From Dyadobacter sp. Leaf189 (GTDB lineage: Bacteria; Bacteroidota; Bacteroidia; Cytophagales; Spirosomataceae), in NCBI RefSeq assembly GCF_001424405.1, contig NZ_LMPS01000001.1:741999-805998 (forward strand): 64,000 nucleotides of DNA, in the 5' to 3' direction. The translations under genes and the position numbers were made by a program. The notes beneath the pieces were generated by a model that worked only from the letters and a program-made list of their open reading frames with translations, ran no database searches and was not told the origin of the DNA. Below are positions 37,701-44,341 of the stretch, in pieces. Position 1 is the stretch's first letter, and every line of letters starts with the position of its first letter.

Positions 37701-38874
37701 GGCCGCTGAGAAGGGTTGGATTACCAGAAGTGACCAGCAGAATATGCCTTTCCAGCAGACTATTGCGAAGAACTTTTCTGCCAATACAACCCTGGAACCA
37801 TTTAAAGATTTCAGGCTGATTATTGAAGCGCGCCTCACCCGGCAGGACGCATATCAGGAGTTTTACCGGCCTGATTCCAGCGGTGCATTTGCTTCACAAA
37901 GTCCGTTGCGGAACGGGCAGTTCAGTATGTCGTTTATGTCATTCCGGACTGCATTTGCGAAGATGCGGCGGGATAATTCGTCACCGGTTTTCGATAAATT
38001 CAGAGCATACCGGGCGATTATCCGCGACAGGCTGAACCAGGAAAACAGGAGCGGAGGTGAGTACAACGAAACTTCCCAGGATGTACTGATTTCGTCATTT
38101 TTCGCAGCTTATACCGGAAAAGACCCCAATACGTCCCGGACAAATCCATTCCTGAAATTCCCGATGCCAAACTGGGATTTCAGCTATAACGGACTATCTC
38201 AATTGCCTGCATTCAAGCGGCTTTTCAGCTCGTTTACATTGAAGCATAAGTATATGTCCAATTACAGTGTAGGTAACTTCACTTCTTCGCTGGATTATGA
38301 GGCTTTGTATGTGAACCTGGCTGTGACAGGTTACCCGTTATCTTCGCGACTTAACGATCTGGGGCAGTATATTCCGGTATTTGCGATGAGTACTATCACA
38401 CTGTCGGAGAAATTCCAGCCGCTGGTGGGCGTGGAGGTACGTACGCAGAGCAGGATCACAGCGAGAATGGAATACAACAGAGACCGGACGATTGCATTGA
38501 ACCTATCCAATTCACAGGTTGCCGAGCTGTTTAATCAGGATGTGACGGTGAATATTGGTTTTACCAAAAACAATGTGAAACTGCCTTTCAAACTGAACGG
38601 GGTTAAGAAGACTTTGAAGAATGATATGACCATGCAGCTTGGAATGACTTTCCGGGATACCAGGTCCATTCAGCGGAAATTTGACGGGGAGAATATTCCG
38701 ATTGCCGGTAACATCAACTTCCAGCTGCGGCCCACTGTTAATTACATGGTTAACAATAGGCTGAGTGTGCAGTTTTACTTTGACCGCACATTCAATGACC
38801 CGCTCGTTTCCAACTCCTTTTACCGGGCCAGTACCTCGGGGGGTGTACAGTTGAAGTTCAATTTGGCTGAATAA
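31717..38874 (+). CDS. sprA: SprA, giant outer-membrane translocon of the type IX secretion system
   Basis: 2385 residues, close to the roughly 2400 known for SprA of gliding Flavobacterium. SprA forms the very large single-chain barrel through which type IX substrates cross the outer membrane, and is needed for gliding. Visible features are an N-terminal hydrophobic export segment (LFKVLSISAGAALLANISV), long repeats of barrel-like strands, the conserved phrases VDDFEAARTIYDLSRQPQKWRLAS and FCLWVDEMHVEGFDDTGG, and a C-terminal barrel strand ending GGVQLKFNLAE. The only plausible start is TTG: an in-frame stop codon lies 33 bases upstream and no ATG occurs before the export segment. It is followed by gcvH; gldF lies 3 kb downstream. 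Confidence 0.96.
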   Translation: MSSTIYSFLFKVLSISAGAALLANISVDADEPYSQYPQEWVVEDTIPDTNRRTVDRSGNQLITRWKDYYSNRIAEPRPRSPFYLRDPANISTNIVLDSAGKIAVTEKVKTQSGDLNFRAPERMDLATYDKIQEDRAFKSLLREYAGRQDGKSAMGARGLLPKLDIPPGLSKLLGDDFINFKPTGFVSLDLGLMHQFLDNPAIPIRQRRNTQFIFNEQISINFDARLGDQLGFQTNFDTKANFNFENAIKLNYKNPEESFIRKIEAGNINWAINSQLIPGVQNLFGLKTDFQFGRLSATFVASQQKSSKERIVLRGGAQNRDFELRADTYDENRNFFLSQYFRNIYESSLRNTPTITSGVTVTRIEVYVTNRTTTTESLRNVVGFADLGEPAPYKSANPSLQPIRSSSPADNAANGLYKTLTDNGAFRQVDNTNSSITSLGLEKTIDYELLRGAKRLVADRDYTFHPQLGYISLTNALRNDEVLAVSYEYTLNGRAFKVGELTEDYQARQDNEVIALKLLKSSTIRNNTKLPMWDLMMKNIYSLGTSQIDKQGFQLRVIYKDDQTGIDNPNLQESSIANVPLIRLAGLDRLNPVNDLQPDGNFDYVEGITIDSKSGRIIFPVLEPFGTNLSRKFGAGEDAFRNKYVFSELYRTTMIDAQQVTERNKFFLRGSYQTSGGAEVQLPFGVLETSVTVTSGGVPLSPGSDYIVEAQIGRVRLLNGSVLNSGREIVIEYERPDMFQNQVRSLLGTRLDYVVNRDMSVGLTAIKYRERPAGFLSRVAIGNEPVNNTMLGFDIKFRKDVPFLTKLLDALPLIQTKEMSSIQFKGEFAKLLPGVSKDVNNRSLVDDFEAARTIYDLSRQPQKWRLASVPSKFRDGLDGRTLNYAYKRAKISAYTVDNIFGGAQGLGGGYQPPANIEDADRKNFYERLFLPNEIFPNRPIAGLVTYPQQVLDIAYYPSERGMYNYNTDLNPDGRLKTPRQNFGAISRAITSDNDFDNANIESIEFWMLDPFINTPEGKVRDGFEEQNNTTGGKLVFNLGDISEDVIPDERYNFENGLPIVPKQVGVNVDSTAWGYATKSQYLINAFSNEDGARERQDIGLDGLSNEEERAFFRQFIDRLPANLTPAARERILADPSGDDFKFFLGSDLDSADAKVLERYKNYLGMENNSPESLGRSADVTPASTNVPDGEDMNVDNTINDNESYYEYEIDLKPNQLGVGNGYIVDKTETNGQNWYLFRVPIKEFSGVVGNMNGFKSIRFMRMYLTDFQQPVVLRFAQLQMVGQQYRKYTANLDAPGLQEVPEPYDAKFTVGTVSIEENKNTATGTGSDKYQYDIPPGWQRDLDNTQRPPLQLNEQSMSLCVTDLRDGDSRAVFKNVNLDLLFRKRLRMYVHMQNEQNENGMVGTFMRIGTDLTQNYYEIDLSSLTATSPGPKSREEIWPEGNEINIALADLIEAKAQRNRQIDKNLSVPYTIQTADGRYKLTVVGNPDLSSVRVMMIGMRNPKSSDQRPKSFCLWVDEMHVEGFDDTGGMAAIAQLDAKLADFATLTASGRLETFGFGSVQQRIGERSRNLTQEYGFSSNIALDKLLPASWGFSIPLFVSYDRRNVKPHFNPLDPDTPLNTSLDNLLTDEARDGYRRMVEENAVRRGINFSNVRKVKTKPGARNHFYDFENFSFTYAFSDDKRRNVLTQEYNQRMYKGGISYVYSSQPKAFEPFKKWTPKNRWGELIKDFNLTLLPNMVALRTDVDRRFLKTQLRNADLTTDGIQPLYEKYFWFNRYYDFGWNLTRNMTLTYSSSANSIIDEPMGDINTAEKKDSLWTNFKKLGRIKNFDQKIDLTYRLPLDKIPLTDWMTADYKHSVAYQYQANALGLRDTTGLPFGDIIRNSRERGVTGKVDFVLLYNKLRYLKFANTPSAGRKNFARSPGDIEDIDMRTTDVLKSLTRALMTVRGINVSYSVLETTALPGYLRAPQYFGIDNTNAPGLPFVLGQQDRNFQKKAAEKGWITRSDQQNMPFQQTIAKNFSANTTLEPFKDFRLIIEARLTRQDAYQEFYRPDSSGAFASQSPLRNGQFSMSFMSFRTAFAKMRRDNSSPVFDKFRAYRAIIRDRLNQENRSGGEYNETSQDVLISSFFAAYTGKDPNTSRTNPFLKFPMPNWDFSYNGLSQLPAFKRLFSSFTLKHKYMSNYSVGNFTSSLDYEALYVNLAVTGYPLSSRLNDLGQYIPVFAMSTITLSEKFQPLVGVEVRTQSRITARMEYNRDRTIALNLSNSQVAELFNQDVTVNIGFTKNNVKLPFKLNGVKKTLKNDMTMQLGMTFRDTRSIQRKFDGENIPIAGNINFQLRPTVNYMVNNRLSVQFYFDRTFNDPLVSNSFYRASTSGGVQLKFNLAE

Positions 38875-38882
38875 ATTTTTGA

Positions 38883-38914
38883 TTTGGAAAATACACGCCA
38901 CATCTTGTAATTTG
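38883..38914 (+). promoter_or_regulatory. Possible gcvH promoter
   Basis: TTTG at 38883-38886 is followed after 20 bases by GTAATTTG (38907-38914), which keeps the TTTG half of the -7 consensus and has correct spacing. It lies between the sprA stop and the gcvH start, 36 bases before the ATG. Confidence 0.4.
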
Positions 38915-38949
38915 CGGATCAGATTCATCCAAAACTTACCTAATAAATC

Positions 38950-39330
38950 ATGAATTTCCCTTCAAATCTAAAGTACACAGAAGACCACGAGTGGATTCTA
39001 ATAGAAGGCGATACAGCAACAATCGGAATCACGGATCATGCGCAGCACGAATTAGGCGATATTGTGTACGTGGATATTAATACTGTTGGGGATGCACTCG
39101 AAAAAGGGGAAGTTTTCGGTTCTGTTGAAGCCGTAAAAACAGTTTCCGATTTATTTATACCAGTTGCAGGAACAGTGCTAGAAGTAAATGAAGAACTTGA
39201 CGGTGAACCTGAACTTGTGAACACAGATCCTTACGGACGTGGCTGGATGGTTAAGATCAGCCTTGCCGGTCCTGCCGACGGCGATGGGCTGTTATCCGCA
39301 GAAGACTACCAAAAATTTATAGGTGCCTGA
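38950..39330 (+). CDS. gcvH: Glycine cleavage system H protein
   Basis: 126 residues. It is a biotinyl/lipoyl carrier fold with the lipoylation site at Lys63 in [12 protein letters not shown], preceded by [18 protein letters not shown] and followed by [15 protein letters not shown]. It shuttles the aminomethyl group between the P, T and L proteins of glycine cleavage. None of these is nearby; the linkage here is to sprA. A strong terminator follows. Confidence 0.97.
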   Translation: MNFPSNLKYTEDHEWILIEGDTATIGITDHAQHELGDIVYVDINTVGDALEKGEVFGSVEAVKTVSDLFIPVAGTVLEVNEELDGEPELVNTDPYGRGWMVKISLAGPADGDGLLSAEDYQKFIGA

Positions 39331-39339
39331 TAAAAGGTT

Positions 39340-39365
39340 AAAGCTCCAATCGGAGCTTTTTTTTT
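39340..39365 (+). terminator. Terminator of gcvH
   Basis: An 8-bp stem AAAGCTCC (39340-39347) with GGAGCTTT (39352-39359) and a 4-base loop runs straight into about nine T residues. It is a textbook intrinsic terminator, 9 bases after the gcvH stop. Confidence 0.92.
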
Positions 39366-39407
39366 GAAACCGGATCAACAAATGCATCCGGCTACCAGAT
39401 TTAGAAT

Positions 39408-40691
39408 ATGAAATTGCTAATCCGATCCGTCCGAATCATTGACAGTAAATCGCCGTTCAGCGGCCAGGTTAAAGACATTCTTATTGAAGACGGGAAAATA
39501 AAAGAAATAGGTCATAACCTCTCCGCCGGGGACGCGGCTATCAGGGACACGAAAGGGCTTTGCGTATCTGCCGGGTGGATAGATATGCGCGTGGCTGCAC
39601 GTGACCCGGGGTTTGAACACAAGGAAGATTTGACAACCGTTCGCGCCGCGGCCGCTCATGGTGGTTTTACAGAAATTGTCCTCCTGCCGAATACCAATCC
39701 GGTAGTACATAGTAAAGATACACTGAACTATATCCGCCAGGCGGGTAGTGGCACTCTGGTTACGTTACGTCCGACTGCTTCTGTAACCAGGAAAGCAGAA
39801 GGTGTGGATTTCACGGAAATGATCGACCTGCATACTGCGGGGGCAATCGCATTTACCGACGGCGAGCATGCGGTTCAAAGTGCGGATCTGCTGCTGAAAA
39901 CGATCCTGTACCTTCGTCCGCTCAATGCATTGCTGATGAACCGGCCCGAGGAGGCGCAGCTTTCATTGTACGGGCAAATACACGAAGGCATTACAAGTAC
40001 TCTGACGGGCATGAAAGGAATACCTGCGCTGGCTGAGGAAATGATGCTCACGCGGGATCTCAAACTGCTTGAATATGCATTAGAAAAGAGCATGTACAGC
40101 AACTCAGATCCGGTACTGCACATTTCACTGATCTCTACTTCGGTGGCCGTGGACCTGATCCGCGACGCTAAAAAGCGGGGCCTGCCGATATCCTGTGACG
40201 TAGCTGCGCATCAGCTTGCATTCGAGGACTCGGACCTGCTGGGCTTTGATACCAACCTGAAAGTTAACCCGCCATTCCGTTCTGCGGATGACCGGGCTGC
40301 ATTGAGACAGGGGCTGGCAGACGGAACGATCGATGCGATCGTTTCTGACCACAATCCGCACGACGAGGAGAGTAAGAACCTGGAATTTGATCACGCGGAC
40401 TTCGGTATGACTGGTCTTGAAACAGCTTTCTCGCTGGCAATAATGCACAGCGGGTTGGGCCTGGAACAGATCATTGAGAAATTTACAAGTAAGCCAAGAT
40501 CAATCCTGCGGCTTCCTGCGGCGGGAATTGTAGTAGGAGACCTGGCGAATCTCACATTCTTTGAGCCGGAAGCTGAATGGACATTTGATAAGAGCTACTC
40601 TAAATCTAAAAATACACCGTTTTTGGGGAAGACGCTGAAAGGCAAAGTAAGTGGGGTGATCAACAACGGTAAACAGGAGTGGTATTCATGA
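39408..40691 (+). CDS. Dihydroorotase homologue lacking the metal ligands
   Basis: 427 residues aligning along the whole length of class I dihydroorotases: ADIL/IEDGKI start, GWID..DPGFEHKEDL, GGFTEIVLLPNTNPV, GAIAFTDGEHAVQ, DTNLKVNPPFRSADDRAALRQGL, SDHNPHDEE and GLETAFSLAI. The metal site is largely gone. The HxH of the canonical DxHxHxRxPG motif reads RVA (DMRVAARDPG, about residues 59-68). The later ligand His of the AHCED motif is Asn (LLMNRPEE). The second His of the HxxHxST motif is Leu (HISLIST). Two acidic positions remain. It is therefore probably not a catalytic dihydroorotase but a PyrC'-like partner for aspartate carbamoyltransferase or a protein of new function. It overlaps the next gene by four bases (ATGA). 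Confidence 0.88.
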   Translation: MKLLIRSVRIIDSKSPFSGQVKDILIEDGKIKEIGHNLSAGDAAIRDTKGLCVSAGWIDMRVAARDPGFEHKEDLTTVRAAAAHGGFTEIVLLPNTNPVVHSKDTLNYIRQAGSGTLVTLRPTASVTRKAEGVDFTEMIDLHTAGAIAFTDGEHAVQSADLLLKTILYLRPLNALLMNRPEEAQLSLYGQIHEGITSTLTGMKGIPALAEEMMLTRDLKLLEYALEKSMYSNSDPVLHISLISTSVAVDLIRDAKKRGLPISCDVAAHQLAFEDSDLLGFDTNLKVNPPFRSADDRAALRQGLADGTIDAIVSDHNPHDEESKNLEFDHADFGMTGLETAFSLAIMHSGLGLEQIIEKFTSKPRSILRLPAAGIVVGDLANLTFFEPEAEWTFDKSYSKSKNTPFLGKTLKGKVSGVINNGKQEWYS

Positions 40692-41248
40692 AGTCAATAA
40701 TTGCCTATTTTAACAAACCTATTCTCAAACTTTCGCTGCTCTTCGGACTGGCATTGGGGATACTGGTTTTCGTATTTTTTATCGGGTTGTATCTGATGGG
40801 CATCGTTCCCCTGGGAAATAACAAGATCATGGATTTTGGGATCCACGTGATATTGATCGCGGGAGCCTGCTGGTACTATCGCAAAAAGGTGGGGAATGGA
40901 TTTTTGCACCTCTGGGAAGCGCTCACGATCGGTTACGTGGTCAATACCATAGGCGCCCTGATTGCGGGCTGGCTGATCTACTTTTTTGTTACTTACATTG
41001 ATCCCGCCGTTTTTACCAGTTACCTGGCCGAAATGAAGGCGCTGATGCTTGAAGGAAAAGCGGAGCTCGTGAAGAACATTGGGGAAGCCGAGTTTATGAA
41101 AATGTACAATGGAGTGGGTAGCATGGAGCGATCGGAGATTATCATGGATGAAGTAAGCAAGAAGACAGTAATGGGGATTATCCCTATTCTCGTCATATCA
41201 TTGATATTGAGAAAGCAGGATTACGGCGTTTTTCATAATAAATCATAA
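40688..41248 (+). CDS. DUF4199 membrane protein
   Basis: 186 residues, with the ATG overlapping the stop of the dihydroorotase homologue, so translation is coupled. Membrane segments are at about 13-37, 48-65, 78-101 and 160-178, with a charged amphipathic stretch between the third and fourth (about 105-155). This is the DUF4199 pattern, a family common in Bacteroidota with no established function. The paralogue 33 bases downstream has the same topology. Confidence 0.8.
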   Translation: MKSIIAYFNKPILKLSLLFGLALGILVFVFFIGLYLMGIVPLGNNKIMDFGIHVILIAGACWYYRKKVGNGFLHLWEALTIGYVVNTIGALIAGWLIYFFVTYIDPAVFTSYLAEMKALMLEGKAELVKNIGEAEFMKMYNGVGSMERSEIIMDEVSKKTVMGIIPILVISLILRKQDYGVFHNKS

Positions 41249-41281
41249 ACCTATCGACTTACCTGAATCAACCTAGGAACC

Positions 41282-41797
41282 ATGGAAGAAAAAACATCTA
41301 CTGCGCGGGTGGCTTTGAAGTACGGCGTGCTGGCTTCGGTCGTCATCATGATCTACACCACCATCATCAATGTGGCCGGTTTGGGGCAGAACAAGCTGCT
41401 TTCGTCGCTTTCATTTGTATTCATGATCGTCGCCATTGTGTTGGCAATGAAGAATTTCAGGGAGCAGAACAAGGGTTTTATGAGCTATGGTGAAGGCCTG
41501 GGAGTAGGATCACTTCTGTCGGCGGTAATGGGGCTTCTGAGCTCCGCCTTTACGATGTTTTACATTCAATTCATTGACAAGACAATGCTCACGCAGAGCA
41601 TGGATCAGGTGAGGGAAGATATGGAGCGGAAAGGAATGGACGATGCGCAGATTGACCAGGCGATGGAGCTTTCGCAGAAATTCATGTCTCCCGGAATTGT
41701 GTTTGTAATGGGGGTACTGGGTTATGTGGTGACCGGATTTATAATTTCCCTGATCGTAGCTGCAATAATCCGCCGGGATAAACCCGTTTTTGAATAA
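41282..41797 (+). CDS. DUF4199 membrane protein, second copy
   Basis: 171 residues with four predicted membrane helices at about 11-31, 39-56, 74-96 and 138-163. A DQVREDMERKGMDDAQIDQAMELSQKF amphipathic region before the last helix resembles the same region of the preceding gene. It is a diverged tandem DUF4199 paralogue in the same operon and lies 32 bases before gldF. Role unknown; placement suggests a link to envelope function or gliding, which is inference. Confidence 0.8.
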   Translation: MEEKTSTARVALKYGVLASVVIMIYTTIINVAGLGQNKLLSSLSFVFMIVAIVLAMKNFREQNKGFMSYGEGLGVGSLLSAVMGLLSSAFTMFYIQFIDKTMLTQSMDQVREDMERKGMDDAQIDQAMELSQKFMSPGIVFVMGVLGYVVTGFIISLIVAAIIRRDKPVFE

Positions 41798-41829
41798 CTT
41801 TTAAAAGTTGATATCTTAAAATAAAGACA

Positions 41830-42558
41830 GTGTTTGCAATTTTCCGGAAAGAAATTGGCAGCTTTTTTAATTCGCTGATTGCCTATATGGTGATGGTCGT
41901 GTTCCTCACTGCGATCGGGCTGATCGTCTGGGTTTTCCCGGATTCCAATATCCTCGACTACGGTTATGCAGATATGGGCTCGTTTTTTCGCCTCGCACCT
42001 TACGTGCTCTTGTTCCTGATCCCGGCGATTACCATGCGATCCATTGCTGAGGAAGCCCGCAACGGTACACTTGAACTGTTGCTTACGAAGCCTGTCACCA
42101 ACGCAGACCTGGTAATCGGCAAGTTCCTGGCCAACTGGAGTCTTGTTTTACTTACATTACTACCAACACTGATCTATTATTACAGCATTTACCAGCTGGG
42201 TAGTCCGGCAGGGAATATTGACTCAGCCGCAGTTGCGGGATCTTACATTGGATTGCTGTTGTTCAGTGGGGCGGTAGTTGCAATGGGCTTGTGGGCATCT
42301 TCGCTCAACGACAATCAAATCGTAGCATTCATCCTGGGTGTATTCATCGCGTTTATCTGGTACGTTGGTTTCAGCGCGGTGTCTCAGATGCTCGGTACGG
42401 GCATACTTTCAAAGCTGTTTTTATGGGTAGCGCTGGATGAGCAATACCTCGCGCTCGGCAAGGGACTGGTTGACTCCCGCAATGTCATTTATCTGCTGAG
42501 CCTCATTGCTTTCTTCCTTGTTCTGACCCTCTGGCGCGTCGAAAAGCTGAGAAAGTAA
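41830..42558 (+). CDS. gldF: Gliding-motility ABC transporter permease GldF
   Basis: 242 residues, starting at GTG. An ABC-2 type permease with six membrane segments. The N-terminal FAIFRKEIGSFFNSLIAYMV, the motif YVLLFLIPAITMRSIAEEARNGTLELLLTKPVTNADLVIGKFLANW, and the C-terminal LTLWRVEKLRK match GldF. GldF and GldG form, with the ATPase GldA, a transporter linked to gliding in some Bacteroidota. gldG, which normally follows directly, is absent here: the next 240 bases contain no gene and then a sigma factor gene begins. Confidence 0.88.
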   Translation: MFAIFRKEIGSFFNSLIAYMVMVVFLTAIGLIVWVFPDSNILDYGYADMGSFFRLAPYVLLFLIPAITMRSIAEEARNGTLELLLTKPVTNADLVIGKFLANWSLVLLTLLPTLIYYYSIYQLGSPAGNIDSAAVAGSYIGLLLFSGAVVAMGLWASSLNDNQIVAFILGVFIAFIWYVGFSAVSQMLGTGILSKLFLWVALDEQYLALGKGLVDSRNVIYLLSLIAFFLVLTLWRVEKLRK

Positions 42559-42682
42559 AAGCTTTGAAAATCAACATGCATCGTTTGATCTAACCGCGTG
42601 TATTTGATCGTATATGATTGAAAACACACTAACATGATCGCCTTTTATTTAACACCCGACTCTCCTTCTGAACATGTGCAAT

Positions 42683-42706
42683 CCGGCCGTTTGAGGAGGC
42701 GGCCGG
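42683..42706 (+). other. GC-rich hairpin upstream of the sigma factor
   Basis: CCGGCCG (42683-42689) pairs perfectly with CGGCCGG (42700-42706) around a 10-base loop. No T-run follows, so it is not a normal terminator. It lies in the interval between gldF and the likely start of the sigma factor and could be a leader structure. Confidence 0.5.
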
Positions 42707-42798
42707 GCGTGACAATAATTTACAATCGCGCAGACTGGTTCTTGGGAAATTTCGCTAGATTGCCAGTAAGTAATGCACAATTAACTATTAAGCGACTC

Positions 42799-43344
42799 TT
42801 GGCGACAAGCAAGGTAAAATACTCGGAAGAGGAACTCGTGCTGGCTCTCAAAAGGAATGAGAAGGTGGCATTTGATTTCCTGTACGACCATTACTCGGGC
42901 GCTTTGTTTAATATCATTTCAAAAACATTAAGGGACGAGGAGAAAGCCGCAGATGTGTTACAGGAATCCTTCGTTAAAATCTGGAAGAATATAGCTTCAT
43001 ACAATCCGGAGAAAGGACGGCTGTTTACATGGATTATGAACATAGCGCGTAACGGCGCGATTGACGCGGTGCGGGTGGAAGGTAGAAAGCCGGCAATGGA
43101 TGATATTGAAGACATAGCGGTGAGGAATGAAAAAGACGCGTACGAAGATTTACAGACAACGAGTTCGGATATGAAGGCAATCATAGATATGCTTCGTCCC
43201 GAGCGAAAAATTCTCATTGACATGGCTTATTTCCAGGGGTACACTCATGAAGAGATTTCCGAGGAGCTGAGCATTCCGCTGGGCACGGTTAAATCGAGGA
43301 TCCGAACCGCGTTACAAGAGTTAAAACAATACTTTGCAGCATGA
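42799..43344 (+). CDS. ECF-type sigma factor partnered with an RskA-like anti-sigma factor
   Basis: 181 residues if translated from the TTG chosen here; an ATG at 42634 in the same frame would add 55 residues that look unlike any sigma factor and span a GC-rich hairpin, so the long form is doubted. Region 2 is AFDFLYDHYSGALFNIISKTL with EEKAADVLQESFVKIWKNIASY and LFTWIMNIARNGAIDAVR. Region 4 is LRPERKILIDMAYFQGYTHEEISEELSIPLGTVKSRIRTALQEL. The stop overlaps the anti-sigma start by four bases (ATGA), so the two proteins are made together. The group is the SigK-like ECF type responding to envelope or oxidative stress. Confidence 0.85.
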   Translation: MATSKVKYSEEELVLALKRNEKVAFDFLYDHYSGALFNIISKTLRDEEKAADVLQESFVKIWKNIASYNPEKGRLFTWIMNIARNGAIDAVRVEGRKPAMDDIEDIAVRNEKDAYEDLQTTSSDMKAIIDMLRPERKILIDMAYFQGYTHEEISEELSIPLGTVKSRIRTALQELKQYFAA

Positions 43345-44255
43345 ATATCCAAGCATACATAGAGTCCGGCATATTGGAAGAATATGTATTGGGCACTGTT
43401 TCTCCTCAGGAAAAACAGGAGGTCGAGTGTATGTCTCATATTTATCCGGAGATCAAGGAAGAGTTGATGAGAACTGAGAATGCTTTGGAAGAATATGCAT
43501 TGAAACATCAAACACCGCCTCCGGCTTCATTGAAAGAATCGATTTTCGCTATGATGAACTTCGATTCGGCTGGTGAAATAAATAATGACACGCAAAACGG
43601 TGATACTACCGGCACTCAGGAAGAAGTAAGAGCAAACGACAGCATCGAAGCACCCAGGGTTATGGAGACTGATGGTGGCAGGGTAATAGGAGACGCGTTT
43701 GAAAGGGTAGTGGTTGAGACGAGAGAAGTAACTCCGCTTTGGGCGAAAGTTGCAGCTGCGGCTGCTATTCTGCTGGCGCTTTTTGCAGGCTGGTCAGCCA
43801 CGCAGATCAGCGGCTATAAGAGCAGTAACGAGCAGCTGGCTGCCGAAGTCGGCAGTATGCGTGGCGAAATGGAAGGAATGAAAAACAATCTTGCCTATAC
43901 AGAGTCGCTTGCGGGAATGTACCGGAACCCACAATACAAGGTGGTCAAAATGGCCGGTATGCCGAAGTCTCCGGAAAGCAGTGTGGCGGCATTCTGGAAC
44001 CAGCAGACGAACGAAGTAATGCTAGATGTGCAGAACCTGCCTGTTGCACCTGCCGGGAAGCAATATCAACTGTGGACGATTGTAGATGACAAGCCGGTGG
44101 ATATAGGAATGCTTGACAAGGATTTCGCCGGGAAAGTACTTAAGATGAAAAGCACCAAACCTGGCGCAGTTGCATTTGCCATTACCTTGGAAAAAGAAGG
44201 CGGCGTACCTTCGCCAACAATGGAGGAAATGTACGTAATGGGTAAAGTGAGCTGA
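43341..44255 (+). CDS. Anti-sigma factor with RskA C-terminal domain
   Basis: 304 residues. An N-terminal cytoplasmic domain (about 1-75, SGILEEYVLGTVSPQEKQEVECMS) has the helical anti-sigma layout with one cysteine. An acidic, Asp/Thr-rich linker (about 76-130), one membrane helix (about 133-153, PLWAKVAAAAAILLALFAGW), a short periplasmic coiled coil (158-186) and an RskA domain (about 190-303, VAAFWNQQTNEVMLDVQNLPVAPAGKQYQLWTIVD) follow. It should hold the upstream sigma factor at the membrane until stress triggers release or cleavage. Confidence 0.9.
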   Translation: MNIQAYIESGILEEYVLGTVSPQEKQEVECMSHIYPEIKEELMRTENALEEYALKHQTPPPASLKESIFAMMNFDSAGEINNDTQNGDTTGTQEEVRANDSIEAPRVMETDGGRVIGDAFERVVVETREVTPLWAKVAAAAAILLALFAGWSATQISGYKSSNEQLAAEVGSMRGEMEGMKNNLAYTESLAGMYRNPQYKVVKMAGMPKSPESSVAAFWNQQTNEVMLDVQNLPVAPAGKQYQLWTIVDDKPVDIGMLDKDFAGKVLKMKSTKPGAVAFAITLEKEGGVPSPTMEEMYVMGKVS

Positions 44256-44273
44256 TTTTCGCATCGTGCACGT

Positions 44274-44314
44274 TGCTTCGACCGCCCGGCGGCCCGGTGC
44301 GCTCAGCATGATAA
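44274..44314. repeat. Split copy of the interspersed palindromic repeat
   Basis: TGCTTCGAC at 44274-44282 and TGCGCTCAGCATGA at about 44298-44311 are the two halves of the repeat found intact near 49760, 49880 and 57390 (reverse complement). Between them is a 15-base GC-only insert, CGCCCGGCGGCCCGG. The element follows the anti-sigma stop codon by 18 bases. Confidence 0.7.
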
Positions 44315-44341
44315 GGCATTTTTAACTAGTAAGTGTAAACA

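Noticed and set aside
42634..42798. N-terminal 55 codons of the second sigma factor
   Set aside because: They have no similarity to sigma factors and cover a GC hairpin; the interval is treated as leader, with the doubt noted in the findings.
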